Positions 23,931 to 33,490 of a DNA stretch of 64,000 nucleotides are shown piece by piece. Source of the DNA: Lutraria lutraria (Eukaryota; Mollusca; Bivalvia; Venerida; Mactridae); the NCBI GenBank assembly GCA_964023205.1, contig OZ026835.1:39777083-39841082 (forward strand), given 5' to 3'. Each line of letters opens with the position of its first letter. Position 1 is the first letter of the stretch. The notes under the pieces are model-generated. The model saw nothing but the letters and a program-made list of their open reading frames with translations, searched no databases and was not told where the DNA came from. A program made the position numbers and the translations under genes.

Positions 23931-25232
23931 TGTCATGCCCCGGTTTTCATGTGCTATTTAATATCTATGTCAAACTTACATGTTTGTTTACTTTCGTTTT
24001 TGGTAACATTTTTTTCGAATATGAAACATTGTCATCGCTATTTATTTCACTCGATTGTTAAATCATAGCATTTTAACCTATTGCAAACTATGTTTACCTT
24101 TGAATGTCCTGATCTACATGTTAAGAATCATTTCTTTAATCCTCACTGTAACTTAGTGTACACTAGGTTAGCCATTATGGCGGACGTCTATTTTTAAACA
24201 TGCGCGGTGCATTCTGGGTTGTTTATCTTAGTGACGTTGAGCATTTTTGCGGCGATTATTGCAAGAAACTTTAATTTATTAAGTAAGTTCTAACTTTAAT
24301 TGTTAGTCGTAGAGTACAGTCTAGTCATTTAATGCCTCTAGTTTTAATTAAGCATAGTTTTCATGTACTTTTAAGTCATTTTTATTGCATAATCTTTGTT
24401 TCTTTGGGACTAGGTAGTCTATTTTTTTTACTAAATGTCAATGCTAGCGTTCATGGTTCAGGAACGCGCAAGTGTTCGAAAGCGCACAGTCTTTTTTGTG
24501 CACTTTACGTTGAAAACCGCACATTTTTATTTGTGCGTTTTATGTTGGAATCCGCACACCTCTTTATGTGCATTTTATCCTTAAAGTTACGCATATTTTC
24601 TTGTGCACGCATAACCGCACACATTTTTATGTGCGTTTTTTTTGTGCAGTATAAAAGCGAAAACATAGGTAAATTCTAGGACTCTGATTTTTGGTTTTGA
24701 TCTTTTAAGGTGTGTAAAGTATTTTTTTTTGTCTTTTTATTGAAACTAATAATACTACATTAATAACACATTATTTAAGTTGATTAAGAAGCATTTAAAT
24801 TTTTAAAGCATTTTATTGATTTGGTAAAGAATTAGATGATTTATGCATTGTAACTATTTAATTGTTAGATCCATTTCAATCCTTTCAGTAAATACTTGTT
24901 GATAATGATAATTATCTGTTTGATTTGTCTTGTATTTAATGAATCTCTGAATGTTTTTATAGATTATCTGAATGATTAATAGGTATATATGAGAAGTTAA
25001 AAGATTATATTAAATTGAACAATAGAAATTTTACTCAGACTTAGTTGTTTATACTTAGTTTATTTAAGGTTACTGTGAATTGATACACATTTTGTTTGCA
25101 GTTGCATTATTTATCCAGAGTCCATATTATTTCATTTCTTCTTACACTTACACCCACCACACATGAACAACTTACACATTATTATGATGGCCAACCCGCT
25201 ACAATATTAAGGACACCGCTCGACACGTGACA
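23931..25232 (+). repeat. 5' LTR of the Gypsy element
   Basis: 1,302 bp, TGTCATGCCCCGG...CGACACGTGACA. It contains a GCCATTATGGCGG motif (24,171-24,183), GCATTCTGGG (24,209-24,218), a GTGACGTTGA motif (24,231-24,240), a hairpin array (24,465-24,648) and a TATA box (24,650-24,657). The 115-codon frame at 24,332-24,679 runs through the hairpin array and is not treated as a gene. Confidence 0.95.
24465..24657 (+). promoter_or_regulatory. Hairpin array and TATA box of the 5' LTR
   Basis: Five tandem stem-loop units, each pairing a CGCACA-type word with a TGTGC(G)-type word over a T-rich loop, with a period of about 35-40 nt. AGTATAAAAGCG follows at once, with the TATA box at 24,650-24,657. The same array is in the 3' LTR at 34,025-34,217. 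A comparable array of a different sequence precedes the TATA box at 4290. Confidence 0.65.
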
Positions 25233-25238
25233 TATTTA

Positions 25239-25256
25239 TGGTGGCAGCGCAGTGGA
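25239..25256 (+). other. Putative primer binding site (tRNA-Leu-like)
   Basis: TGGTGGCAGCGCAGTGGA begins 6 nt after the LTR end. The first 11 bases are complementary to the 3' end (GCTGCCACCA) of a eukaryotic tRNA-Leu; later bases fit less well. The tRNA assignment is inference from memory of that tRNA. Confidence 0.6.
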
Positions 25257-25309
25257 ATCTTTGATTTTTTCAACTTAGATTCAGTGATCGACACTCAGCC
25301 TCAGTGAAG

Positions 25310-26776
25310 ATGGCAGATTATGATTCAGATGAAGAGAGAGAGGTATTCTTTAGATCAACTCCTTTACAACAAGAGATTGAAGGGCAAAGCCCTGTAGAAA
25401 TAGAACCAGCTTCATCCCAGGGAAAATTCTCAGAAATTGAAAATCAAGTCCAAAATGATTCTCCAATATGGGTGAAAAACACTCTTGAAAGTATGACCAA
25501 TATGCAAGGTCAAATGTCACAGGCCCTACAAAGCATGACATCAATACTTACAACCCTATGTAACAAAGACCAAACTACAGCAGATTCTCAACACCATGAA
25601 ATAAATGATAATTATAACAACACAGTCAGAAACCAAGGTGATTATAACTCAGGCTACAGAAACAACCCCCATAATCAACATGTTTCCCCGCAACAAAATG
25701 ATTACGTAGACCAAAGTCCCTACACAAGAACCAATCAAAGACCTAATTTTAATAAAAATAGCCATCAATGTAGCTCTAACATTAAATTACCAGCTTTCAC
25801 TGGAAAAGATGAGTGGAAAGTTTGGATAAACCGATTTGAAACAATAGCTGAAAGACAACATTGGAGTAATGACCAGAAGCTAGACAACTTACTTCCAAAA
25901 TTACAGGGTAGTGCTGGCGACTTTGTGTTTGCCCAGCTTAAACCAGATACACTAAGGAATTATACACAACTAAGATGTGAATTAAATAACAGATACCGTG
26001 TTATAGAGACACCCAGAACATTTGCAGCAAAATTTAGCAGGAGAGATCAGAACATTAAAGAGACAGCTGAAGAATATGCGGCTGAATTGAAACGTTTGTA
26101 TAACAAGGCGCACAATGAACGCGACATTAAAACAAGGAACGAAGACTTAGTACGCAGATTCCTTGATGGCTTGCGTGATGAAGAAGTGAGGTGGGAGGTA
26201 GAATACATAAAACAACCAAATGATATTGATGAAGCAGTCTACCATGTAGTGAACAACATTCAGACAAGGAGAAGACATATGAATAGTTCTGTGCAGAAGA
26301 AAAGATTTATACGGAGGGCAAAAGATCAAGATGATGACGAACAAAATGGTGAAGCTAGTGACAGCGACATAGAAGAAAACGAACATATATACAGAATCCC
26401 AACTAAGAAAATTCAAGGCAAACAAAAACAGGAAGATAAAATAGGCCTAACTCAAACTGCAACAAAAATTGAAGAAATTGCAAATAACACTGGTGTAGAG
26501 AAAACATCAAATAAAGAAACAGAGTTGCTCCAACAGGTCCTACATAAACTTAACCAGCTCACACAAACAAGGGTAGTTAGATGCTATGCTTGTAACCAAG
26601 AGAATCATTATGCGAGAGATTGTCCATTGAAGAATAATAAGCCACAAAATAGGGGAAATTATGGTCAAGCATTCAGAAACAATGGTAGTAATCAACAGTT
26701 TAATACACAAAATTCAACTTATAGGAATACTTTAAACATGAATGGACCAAACCACCAGGCCGAGGGGAGGTCCTAG
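25310..26776 (+). CDS. gag: Gag polyprotein of the Gypsy element
   Basis: Structural protein that assembles the virus-like particle and binds genomic RNA. I take the ATG at 25,310 (MADYDSDEERE) with A at -3; an earlier GTG in the same frame is not needed. The product is 488 residues. Residues about 1-150 are acidic, then Asn/Gln-rich and probably disordered. A capsid-like retrotransposon Gag domain follows at about 155-310 (KLPAFTGKDEWKVWINRFE, then RTFAAKFSRRDQ). One CCHC zinc knuckle lies at about 424-438 (CYACNQENHYARDCP, C-x2-C-x4-H-x4-C). The frame is intact and ends in TAG. The pol frame overlaps its last 50 bp, in the -1 frame, with a slippery site at 26,731. Confidence 0.93.
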   Translation: MADYDSDEEREVFFRSTPLQQEIEGQSPVEIEPASSQGKFSEIENQVQNDSPIWVKNTLESMTNMQGQMSQALQSMTSILTTLCNKDQTTADSQHHEINDNYNNTVRNQGDYNSGYRNNPHNQHVSPQQNDYVDQSPYTRTNQRPNFNKNSHQCSSNIKLPAFTGKDEWKVWINRFETIAERQHWSNDQKLDNLLPKLQGSAGDFVFAQLKPDTLRNYTQLRCELNNRYRVIETPRTFAAKFSRRDQNIKETAEEYAAELKRLYNKAHNERDIKTRNEDLVRRFLDGLRDEEVRWEVEYIKQPNDIDEAVYHVVNNIQTRRRHMNSSVQKKRFIRRAKDQDDDEQNGEASDSDIEENEHIYRIPTKKIQGKQKQEDKIGLTQTATKIEEIANNTGVEKTSNKETELLQQVLHKLNQLTQTRVVRCYACNQENHYARDCPLKNNKPQNRGNYGQAFRNNGSNQQFNTQNSTYRNTLNMNGPNHQAEGRS

Positions 26777-29700
26777 ACAGTGAAAACGGTCACGAAGTAG
26801 TAAACCTATCAATGGGTGATGATATCATCAGGCGTAAAAGACCTTACAGTAGTGGTGTCTACATAAAAGGGGCAGTGCAGAATATACCTATAACATTTAC
26901 GGCTGACACCGGGGCAACCAGAACTATCATATCAGACAGGGTTTACAACAAATTGGACATCAATCATAGACCGCTACTACAGAAAACAGCTTGTCTTACA
27001 GGTGCTAGCGGAGTACCACTGAAAGAACTGGGCAAAGCAGTGTTTGAAATTCAACTAGGGCCACTTAATTTAAAGAAAGAGTTAATAGTAGCAGAAATTG
27101 AAGATGAGGGTCTCTTAGGAATAGATTTATTACAGAATGATGATGGCGGCCCAGCAGACTTACTATTGTCCAAAGGGTTATTACTACTGAATGGTAAAGA
27201 AATTCCATGCATACAAATAGGGATGAAAAATGAAATTAGGAAAGTAAGGGCAGCAGATCACTATACTATACCTGGGTACTGTGAAATGGTGTTAGATGTA
27301 CTTGTAGATAGAAAAGAAGAAGATGACAGATTCAGTAATTCCGAGTTTCTGATCGAGCCAACAGAACATTTCAAGACAACATATCCTTTACAAATGGCAT
27401 CAGTTTTAGTTGATATCAACAGGAGCCCCACCAGCAAAATAAGAGTATTGAATCCATTTCCAACATCTGTATCCGTAAATCAAGATGCAATACTAGGCCA
27501 AGCGGATGAAATAAATGTAATTAAGGGTACTCTGAAAACTCAAGAACATCCCGAAGAAAATACAAATGATGCATACGTACGCAGAGTCACATTGAATGGT
27601 AATAAAAGTACTAGAAAAGAAGAAGAGATATTAGAAGATCAGTCCGTCAAGAATGATGAAATACATGTACCTGAACATCTACAAACATTGTACAAATCAG
27701 CAATTAAGGGACGCAGCCAACAAGAAAGACAAGTAATTGGGAAACTACTAATGAGATTTAAGAATAGCTTTTCAATAAATGATCTAGACCTTGGACTTAC
27801 CACCTTAGCAGAGCATTCAATTAACACTGGAGAAGCCAAACCAATAAAACAGACGCCAAGACGGGTCCCAATGGCATATGCTGAGGCAGAAAAGAAGGCT
27901 GTGGAGGAGCTGTTAGCAAAAGGGGTGGTTAGGAAAAGTACTTCTCCATGGGCAAGCCCCATAGTTTTGGTGACTAAAAAGAATGGACAGGTCCGTCCAT
28001 GTATTGACTATCGTAAGGTAAATGCACTTGTCAAACCTGATGGGTTTCCGTTGCCACGGGTGCAAGATTGCTTGGACGCAGTAGCGGGGTCAACACTTTT
28101 TACAACATTTGACTTGACTAGCGGTTATTTCCAGATCCCATTGAAGGAAGATGATATTCCAAAGAGTGCTTTCGTTTGTAAATTTGGGCATTTTGAGATG
28201 TTAAGATTGCCGTTTGGATTGAATAACGCGGCAGCTACTTTTCAGAGGACAATGGAAATAGCTTTACAGGGTTTACAGTGGGAAACTTGTCTTATCTACA
28301 TTGACGATATTGTCATATTTGGAACTAATTTTACACAACACATGGACAGAGTCAGAGAAGTCCTAGAGAGGATAGAAGCCGCAGGAATGAAACTTAAACC
28401 TGAAAAATGCGAGTTACTGCAAGAAGAAGTAGTATTTTTAGGTCATGTAGTATCAGCAGGTGGTATCAAACCAAATCCCGTGAATATTTCCAAGATAATA
28501 CAGTGGCCGGTGCCGTCTAATGTTAAACAAGTGAGGCAGTTTGTAGCGATGGGTTCTTATTATAGAAGGTTTGTCAAAGATTTCGCAAAAATTGCACGAC
28601 CTATGTTAGAACTTACGAAAAAAGGTAGAGAATTCAAGTGGAGTGAAGCCTGCCAAGGAGCTTTTGATAGATTAAAGAGTATTTTAGTAAGTCCTGAGAT
28701 AATGGGATATCCGCTGCAAAATGGAGGAGAATTTATTTTAGACGTAGACGCCTGCGATGCAGGGATCGGTGCTGTACTCCATCAAGTGCAAGAGGGGCGT
28801 GAAAAGGTAATAGCTTACGCCAGTAGAGCTCTCAATAAAGCTGAAGGCAACTACTGCATAACAGAAAAAGAGCTACTTGCTATCCGTTATTTTGTGGAGT
28901 ATTTCAGACAGTATTTACTAGGAAGGAAGTTCTTGGTGCGAAGTGATCACCAGGCGCTCACGTGGCTTTTCAAGTTAAAAGAACCAAGAGGGAAAATAGC
29001 CAGGTGGATAGAGATATTGTCACATTATGATTTTTCAGTAGAATATAGACCAGGGCGCAAGCAAGGGCATTGTGATGCTCTGTCGAGATGTAAAAATCCT
29101 CGAGATTGTGACTGCCCATCAATGGATACTAGTGAACCCCTTAAGTGTGGTCCATGTAAGAAATGTACCAAAAGAGCTCAAGATATGCTTCTACAAGGTT
29201 GGAACAATGAAACAGAGCCACCAATTACCAATTTACAAAGCAATGACAAGCAAATAATTAGGGTGACAGAATGCACAGAACAACCAAGTACTTCAAAAGA
29301 CTATCCATGTAAACCTCAGCAAGAAAGTGTTCTCAATTTCCTACCTTGGGCTGGATACAATGGTCTAGGTGATTTGCAGAAGTTGCAATTACAGGACATT
29401 GATATCGGTCCCATACTGAAGGCAAAATTGAAGGGTACAAAACCAACTAATACTGACATGCTTTCATCAAGTCCAGCATCGAGGCACTACTGGGTCATGT
29501 GGGAAGTTTTAGAAGTTAAACATGGCGTTCTTTTCAAGAAATTCTTAAAACTGAATAAGACAGGAGAACATTGGCAGTTTGTTGTCCCTCAAAGTTTAAA
29601 GAAAGAAGTGTTATTTGAGAATCATGATTCCATCATTTCAGGTCACTTTGGGTGCAAGAAGACTGTAGAGAAAATACGCCAAAGGTATTACTGGTACGCG

Positions 29701-30714
29701 ATGAAGGGTGACATTAATCTGTACATTAAACAGTGTGATAAATGTGCAGCTAACAAGAAACCAATGAAGATCCCAAGGGCACCTATGGGTACTATTACTA
29801 CAGGAGCTCCATTTGACGTGGTAGCAACTGATTATCTTGGGCCATTACCCGTGACACAACAAGGCAACCGGTACATTCTTGTACTAACTGACCATTTTAG
29901 TAAATATGTTGAAGTGTTGGCAGTGCCAGACCAAACTGCAGAGACATGTGCTTCGAAAATTCTTAACGAATTTATAGGCAGATGGGGATGCCCACTTTCA
30001 ATACTTAGTGACCAAGGTCGAAATTATGAGAGTAAGGTATTCAAAGAACTGTGTAGAATGCTGGAAATTCGCAAATGCCGAACCAGTGCTCGAAACCCAA
30101 AATGCAATGGCCAATCAGAACGCTTCAACAAGACACTCATTCGGATGATAAAGGCATTTTTGTGTGGAGAACAAGACCAATGGGACCTTAATCTTGGATG
30201 TCTCGCAGGCGCTTACCGTGCTTCACCACACGAGTCAACAGGACTGACCCCAAATCTTATCACAATGGGCAGAGAAGTGAGACTACCTTCGGAAATGGTG
30301 TTTGGAAGTTCCACAACCGTCAATGAGCAAGATGTTACATCTTATGGTGATTATGTCGACCACCTGCGTTCTAGAATGCAGCACGCCCATCGAGTTGCTC
30401 AAGATCACCTGGCAGTAGCAGCAAAGAGACACAAGGCTATATATGATGCAAAGTCAGCAGTGTATAAGTACAAAGCTGGTGACGTGGTTTGGTGTCTAAA
30501 TGAGGTTAGGAAACTTGGTACCGCTCCAAAGCTAGAAAGAATATATGATGGACCGTTTATGGTCAGCCAAGTCATCTCAGATGTGAATTTTGTCCTTCAA
30601 CTTGAAAAGAATGGCAAAGAAAAATTAGTTCATCATAACAAGCTCAAACCATATGAAGGCATCAAGCCTCCTAAATGGATAAATCAGGCAAAGCAAAAAT
30701 TAATTTACAAATAA
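26725..30714 (+). CDS. pol: Pol polyprotein: protease, reverse transcriptase, RNase H, integrase
   Basis: The frame is open from 26,725; the first ATG is at 26,812, but synthesis as a Gag-Pol fusion by -1 slippage is likely. Residues are counted from 26,812. Aspartic protease: DTGA at 32-35, LLGIDLL near 103. RT: VRPCIDYRKVN near 397, FDLTSGYFQIPL, LPFGLNNAAATFQ, catalytic YIDD at 496-499, FLGHVVSAGGIKP. RNase H: first catalytic Asp in LDVDACDAGIGA near 644, then TEKELLAI and RSDHQALTWL. Integrase: HHCC zinc domain at about 936-983 (H...GHFGCKK, CDKCAANK), catalytic D1007, D1067 and E1103 with a 35-residue D-E spacing, and a GPF (GPY/F-type) motif near 1246. No chromodomain is seen after it. 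All catalytic residues are present and no stop interrupts the frame. Confidence 0.95.
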   Translation, partial: EYFKHEWTKPPGRGEVLDSENGHEVVNLSMGDDIIRRKRPYSSGVYIKGAVQNIPITFTADTGATRTIISDRVYNKLDINHRPLLQKTACLTGASGVPLKELGKAVFEIQLGPLNLKKELIVAEIEDEGLLGIDLLQNDDGGPADLLLSKGLLLLNGKEIPCIQIGMKNEIRKVRAADHYTIPGYCEMVLDVLVDRKEEDDRFSNSEFLIEPTEHFKTTYPLQMASVLVDINRSPTSKIRVLNPFPTSVSVNQDAILGQADEINVIKGTLKTQEHPEENTNDAYVRRVTLNGNKSTRKEEEILEDQSVKNDEIHVPEHLQTLYKSAIKGRSQQERQVIGKLLMRFKNSFSINDLDLGLTTLAEHSINTGEAKPIKQTPRRVPMAYAEAEKKAVEELLAKGVVRKSTSPWASPIVLVTKKNGQVRPCIDYRKVNALVKPDGFPLPRVQDCLDAVAGSTLFTTFDLTSGYFQIPLKEDDIPKSAFVCKFGHFEMLRLPFGLNNAAATFQRTMEIALQGLQWETCLIYIDDIVIFGTNFTQHMDRVREVLERIEAAGMKLKPEKCELLQEEVVFLGHVVSAGGIKPNPVNISKIIQWPVPSNVKQVRQFVAMGSYYRRFVKDFAKIARPMLELTKKGREFKWSEACQGAFDRLKSILVSPEIMGYPLQNGGEFILDVDACDAGIGAVLHQVQEGREKVIAYASRALNKAEGNYCITEKELLAIRYFVEYFRQYLLGRKFLVRSDHQALTWLFKLKEPRGKIARWIEILSHYDFSVEYRPGRKQGHCDALSRCKNPRDCDCPSMDTSEPLKCGPCKKCTKRAQDMLLQGWNNETEPPITNLQSNDKQIIRVTECTEQPSTSKDYPCKPQQESVLNFLPWAGYNGLGDLQKLQLQDIDIGPILKAKLKGTKPTNTDMLSSSPASRHYWVMWEVLEVKHGVLFKKFLKLNKTGEHWQFVVPQSLKKEVLFENHDSIISGHFGCKKTVEKIRQRYYWYAMKGDINLYIKQCDKCAANKKPMKIPRAPMGTITTGAPFDVVATDYLGPLPVTQQGNRYILVLTDHFSKYVEVLAVPDQTAETCASKILNEFIGRWGCPLSILSDQGRNYESKVFKELCRMLEIRKCRTSARNPKCNGQSERFNKTLIRMIKAFLCGEQDQWDLNLGCLAGAYRASPHESTGLTPNLITMGREVRLPSEMVFGSSTTVNEQDVTSYGDYVDHLRSRMQHAHRVAQDHLAVAAKRHKAIYDAKSAVYKYKAGDVVWCLNEVRKLGTAPKLERIYDGPFMVSQVISDVNFVLQLEKNGKEKLVHHNKLKPYEGIKPPKWINQAKQKLIYK
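26731..26748 (+). promoter_or_regulatory. -1 ribosomal frameshift site at gag/pol
   Basis: The heptamer TTTAAAC (26,731-26,737) is read in the gag frame as xxT TTA AAC, the classic X XXY YYZ form. The pol frame becomes open only at 26,725, immediately after its last upstream stop (26,722-26,724), so the slip falls at the very start of the overlap. Six nt downstream, GGACC (26,744-26,748) can pair with GGTCC (26,769-26,773), a possible stimulatory stem with a 20-nt loop. Confidence 0.8.
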
Positions 30715-31353
30715 GCATTGTGCTATTTACTGTATCTACAGTTATTTTTCGGTTGCATCATTTTATGATTTTTCCCCCGTTCTACAGGTATGTAAATTGC
30801 TCCAAAAGGAGTAATAAACAGTCTAACATGCAATGTGTGAGATAAAAAATTGAGTTTATGTCTTACCAAAAAGCGTGGAATTTGGCAAGATGAGTTTTTT
30901 TTTATATATTTTCTTAGCAGGTTATCAGGGACGGTTGGTATTAAAGATAGAGAAAGGAGAAGATTGACAGTTCAGAGGGAGCGAACGAATAAGGAATGGT
31001 TGTTTTGCAAGGAAAGAGCAAGGTTAGTCCACAGAAGTGGTCGGGTGTGATGTCATAGAAAATGACGATATGAGTAAGAAGAAGAATGGGCTACAGTTTA
31101 GAGAGAGTGTACGGACTGACGAAATGATATGGGATGCCTGACTTAAGAAAACTAATAATTGAGAAGAATGAAGAAAGAAGCCAGATGTTAGCACAATGAC
31201 GATAATGGACTTCATTTAATATTTTTTCTAGCATGTTATTTTTCACATTACAGAATTTCTTCAGTGGTTAGAAGCACCGGACATAAGCATTAATTGATTA
31301 AAAGCCAATTTTGTTCAGTGGACTGAATGTGGTTTCCCTTTGTGTATTTTCAG
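30715..31353 (+). other. Leader between pol and the third ORF
   Basis: No conserved ORF. It contains splice-like signals: CTACAG/GTATGT near 30,786, a pyrimidine-rich acceptor TTTTCTTAGCAG ending at 30,920, a donor CAAG/GTTAGT near 31,021, an acceptor TTTTTCACATTACAG near 31,251 and TGTGTATTTTCAG at 31,353. These suggest that the third ORF is expressed from spliced subgenomic RNA. Confidence 0.5.
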
Positions 31354-31378
31354 TTATCTACAAGAAATATCAAGTATT

Positions 31379-32946
31379 ATGTCTGTAGTTTCATCCTCAA
31401 CACGGAAGAGGAAAGTATACCAGTGCCTTAAATGTCTGCACAGAGACAACAAGACATATGTAGAAGCTAGGTATAGAGTCTACAACCACTTCATGAAGAA
31501 ACATGTCAGCCTAGACGCAGTCCCATTCTACTGTAGGTGGTGTTTGTTTGTTGCCTTTAAGAAGGAAGACTTGGAGAAGCACGTACACAGCTATCCTCGT
31601 CACAGAGCAGTACTAAGGGAGAGGGGAATGAGTGAGGAAGCGGATTACCTTGTGGAGAACAGGTATTTTTTTAAAAAAAAAGGAAAAGATGAAGACAGCA
31701 TGTTAAGTTGTTTTTTTAGTAGAGGTGTCCTTTAAACAAATATTTATAGGTCGTCAAGTTGAGTTTTTGGTAATTTATTACAGAGGTGATAAATGAGCCC
31801 CGAAAAATGATATCAAGTTTATAATAAATGCTCACTAAACTTTGACACAAAGATCAAGATGTATTTTTTTTATCATGCAGTTGTTCAAACAATAATTCCA
31901 GATTCTTGCGGTAACTTTTAACCGGTTTAACCTACAGGTCCCCGTATGTGATTACAAACAAAGATGTGTTAGCCCTGTCGCCGGAAGAGAGTATCGAGCA
32001 CTGGGAGAGCACAAGAAAAACAAGCAGAAGAGGGGACCTCATAAAGGAAACATTGGAGGCGACATACTTGGACCAAGAGCCACAATCTATCTACTGCCAG
32101 CCACAGACCTCTACCCAGACCATCCCACCACCATCATCATCGCCAGCCACACCTGAGTCCGCCCACGTCACAAACTTCAGCCTTGCAGCCATCAGCCCGA
32201 CAATGCCACCCATTTCAAATATTTCCCAGTATATGGCACCACTACAAGAACTAGTAAGCCTTATCAACACTGTATCACACCCTTTACCCGGTTTAGCAAC
32301 ACATACAGCAGGACCAACCGCAGATGCTTTTAATATTGGCCTGCCAACACCAACGAAAGAAATTACTTCGACTGAACCAGCATTTTTATCAACACCAGTA
32401 AATATGCCCATCTGCTTAAACAACACTATTTTGAAAACACCAATCCGGATACCGCAGGACTGTCCAGAGAAGGTGGACGTACTTTCAACACTGCCAACAA
32501 GAGAGGAGTGCCGAGCACTGAGAAAGTCTGCCTCCCCCTCTATTTCTTCAGCCTCCAGTAACTCTAGTACAGACAGCTCCGTGACCAGACACAACGAAAT
32601 TTTGTCTGCTATCAACCATCTTCAATCCTCAATACAGTCTCTGAATGAACAATATGTCAAACAATATCGAAGCACAGAACATATGGCGCAATGTCTGCTA
32701 CAACTGTCAGCATTAGTGGCTCAACAACCATCTACTACCGAACCTCAACCCACCAAAACTCAACAGACAGACAATAATGCTCAACAGCAACCAACTTCAG
32801 AACATTCATCCACTCGACAACATAACTACAGAGAAAGATCACCTTTAAGGAGAGGTTCTTACAGAAGAGGGAGAGAGAATCAGGACGGTAGGCCCAGATC
32901 GCCATACAGAGGAAGAGACAGATGGGGCCACCATCATCACTGTTAG
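31379..32946 (+). CDS. Third, two-exon ORF of the Gypsy element: zinc-finger/disordered protein in env position
   Basis: Exon 1 coding runs from the ATG at 31,379 to 31,662 (AACAG/GTATTT donor) and exon 2 from 31,938 (AACCTACAG acceptor) to the stop at 32,944-32,946. The join keeps the frame and gives 430 residues, mod-3 exact. Near the N-terminus are two C2H2-like motifs: C16-x2-C19-x17-H37-x4-H42 and C52-x2-C55-x12-H68 with H75 or H70. The middle is Pro/Ser/Thr-rich and disordered. A short heptad region (AINHLQSSIQSLNEQYV) comes next, then a Gln/Thr-rich stretch and an Arg-rich RGR/RG tail ending in four His and one Cys. No signal peptide, furin site or transmembrane segment is visible, so it is not an envelope protein. 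I do not recognise the family. Its role could be nucleic-acid binding or transcriptional control; that is inference. Confidence 0.7.
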
Positions 32947-33477
32947 ATTTTATCATTATCCCTTGAATGCTAACATTAGAGGTAGTTATTTTAGAAATCA
33001 TGTCAGCATCTTGTACATTTTTTTTAATTGCTTAAAGTAAATTAGGTTTTGAACCTACTCTTATGTAACACACTTTCACATTTATTCTGACTTCAGTAAG
33101 GTTATCATAGCAAGAAATTTGTCTAGCGATTAAAAGCAGTTTCTATTTTTATTATTATTATTTATTTTTATGGTTATTGATTTGTGATTGTTTCAAACAG
33201 TGCTTATAATGTAATGACATTGTTAAATTCATTCATGTAAGATTTTTATATATGTTGCAACTGAAAATTGTAAAAAGCGAATTTGTTGGCACTTGTCTTT
33301 AAATTTGGTGCAATTTTGCTATACTTAAGGTATCGTTACTTGATCATTCGGTTGACTATCTTACATATGTATATATATTGTTTTAGTGTTAATACTGAGA
33401 TGTTTATTAAGTGTTAATGATTTCATAGTTGATGTTAATTTTGAAACCTCTTTGGTTAAAGGAGGACCTTTAATGTT
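32947..33477 (+). other. 3' untranslated region of the Gypsy element
   Basis: AT-rich, non-coding, between the third ORF and the polypurine tract. Confidence 0.7.
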
Positions 33478-33490
33478 AAGGAGGGGGTAA
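33478..33490 (+). other. Polypurine tract
   Basis: AAGGAGGGGGTAA lies directly before the TG of the 3' LTR, in the position where plus-strand DNA synthesis is primed. Confidence 0.85.

Noticed and set aside
24332..24679. 115-codon frame in the LTR, repeated at 33,892
   Set aside because: It runs through the promoter hairpin array and TATA box and lacks any domain; identity of the two copies only reflects the identical LTRs.
32091..32615. 174-codon minus-strand frame opposite the third Gypsy ORF
   Set aside because: Shadow of a Pro/Ser-rich coding strand; no start context or domain.
31379..32946. Env-like glycoprotein in the third ORF
   Set aside because: No signal peptide, cleavage site, fusion-type hydrophobic segment or transmembrane helix.
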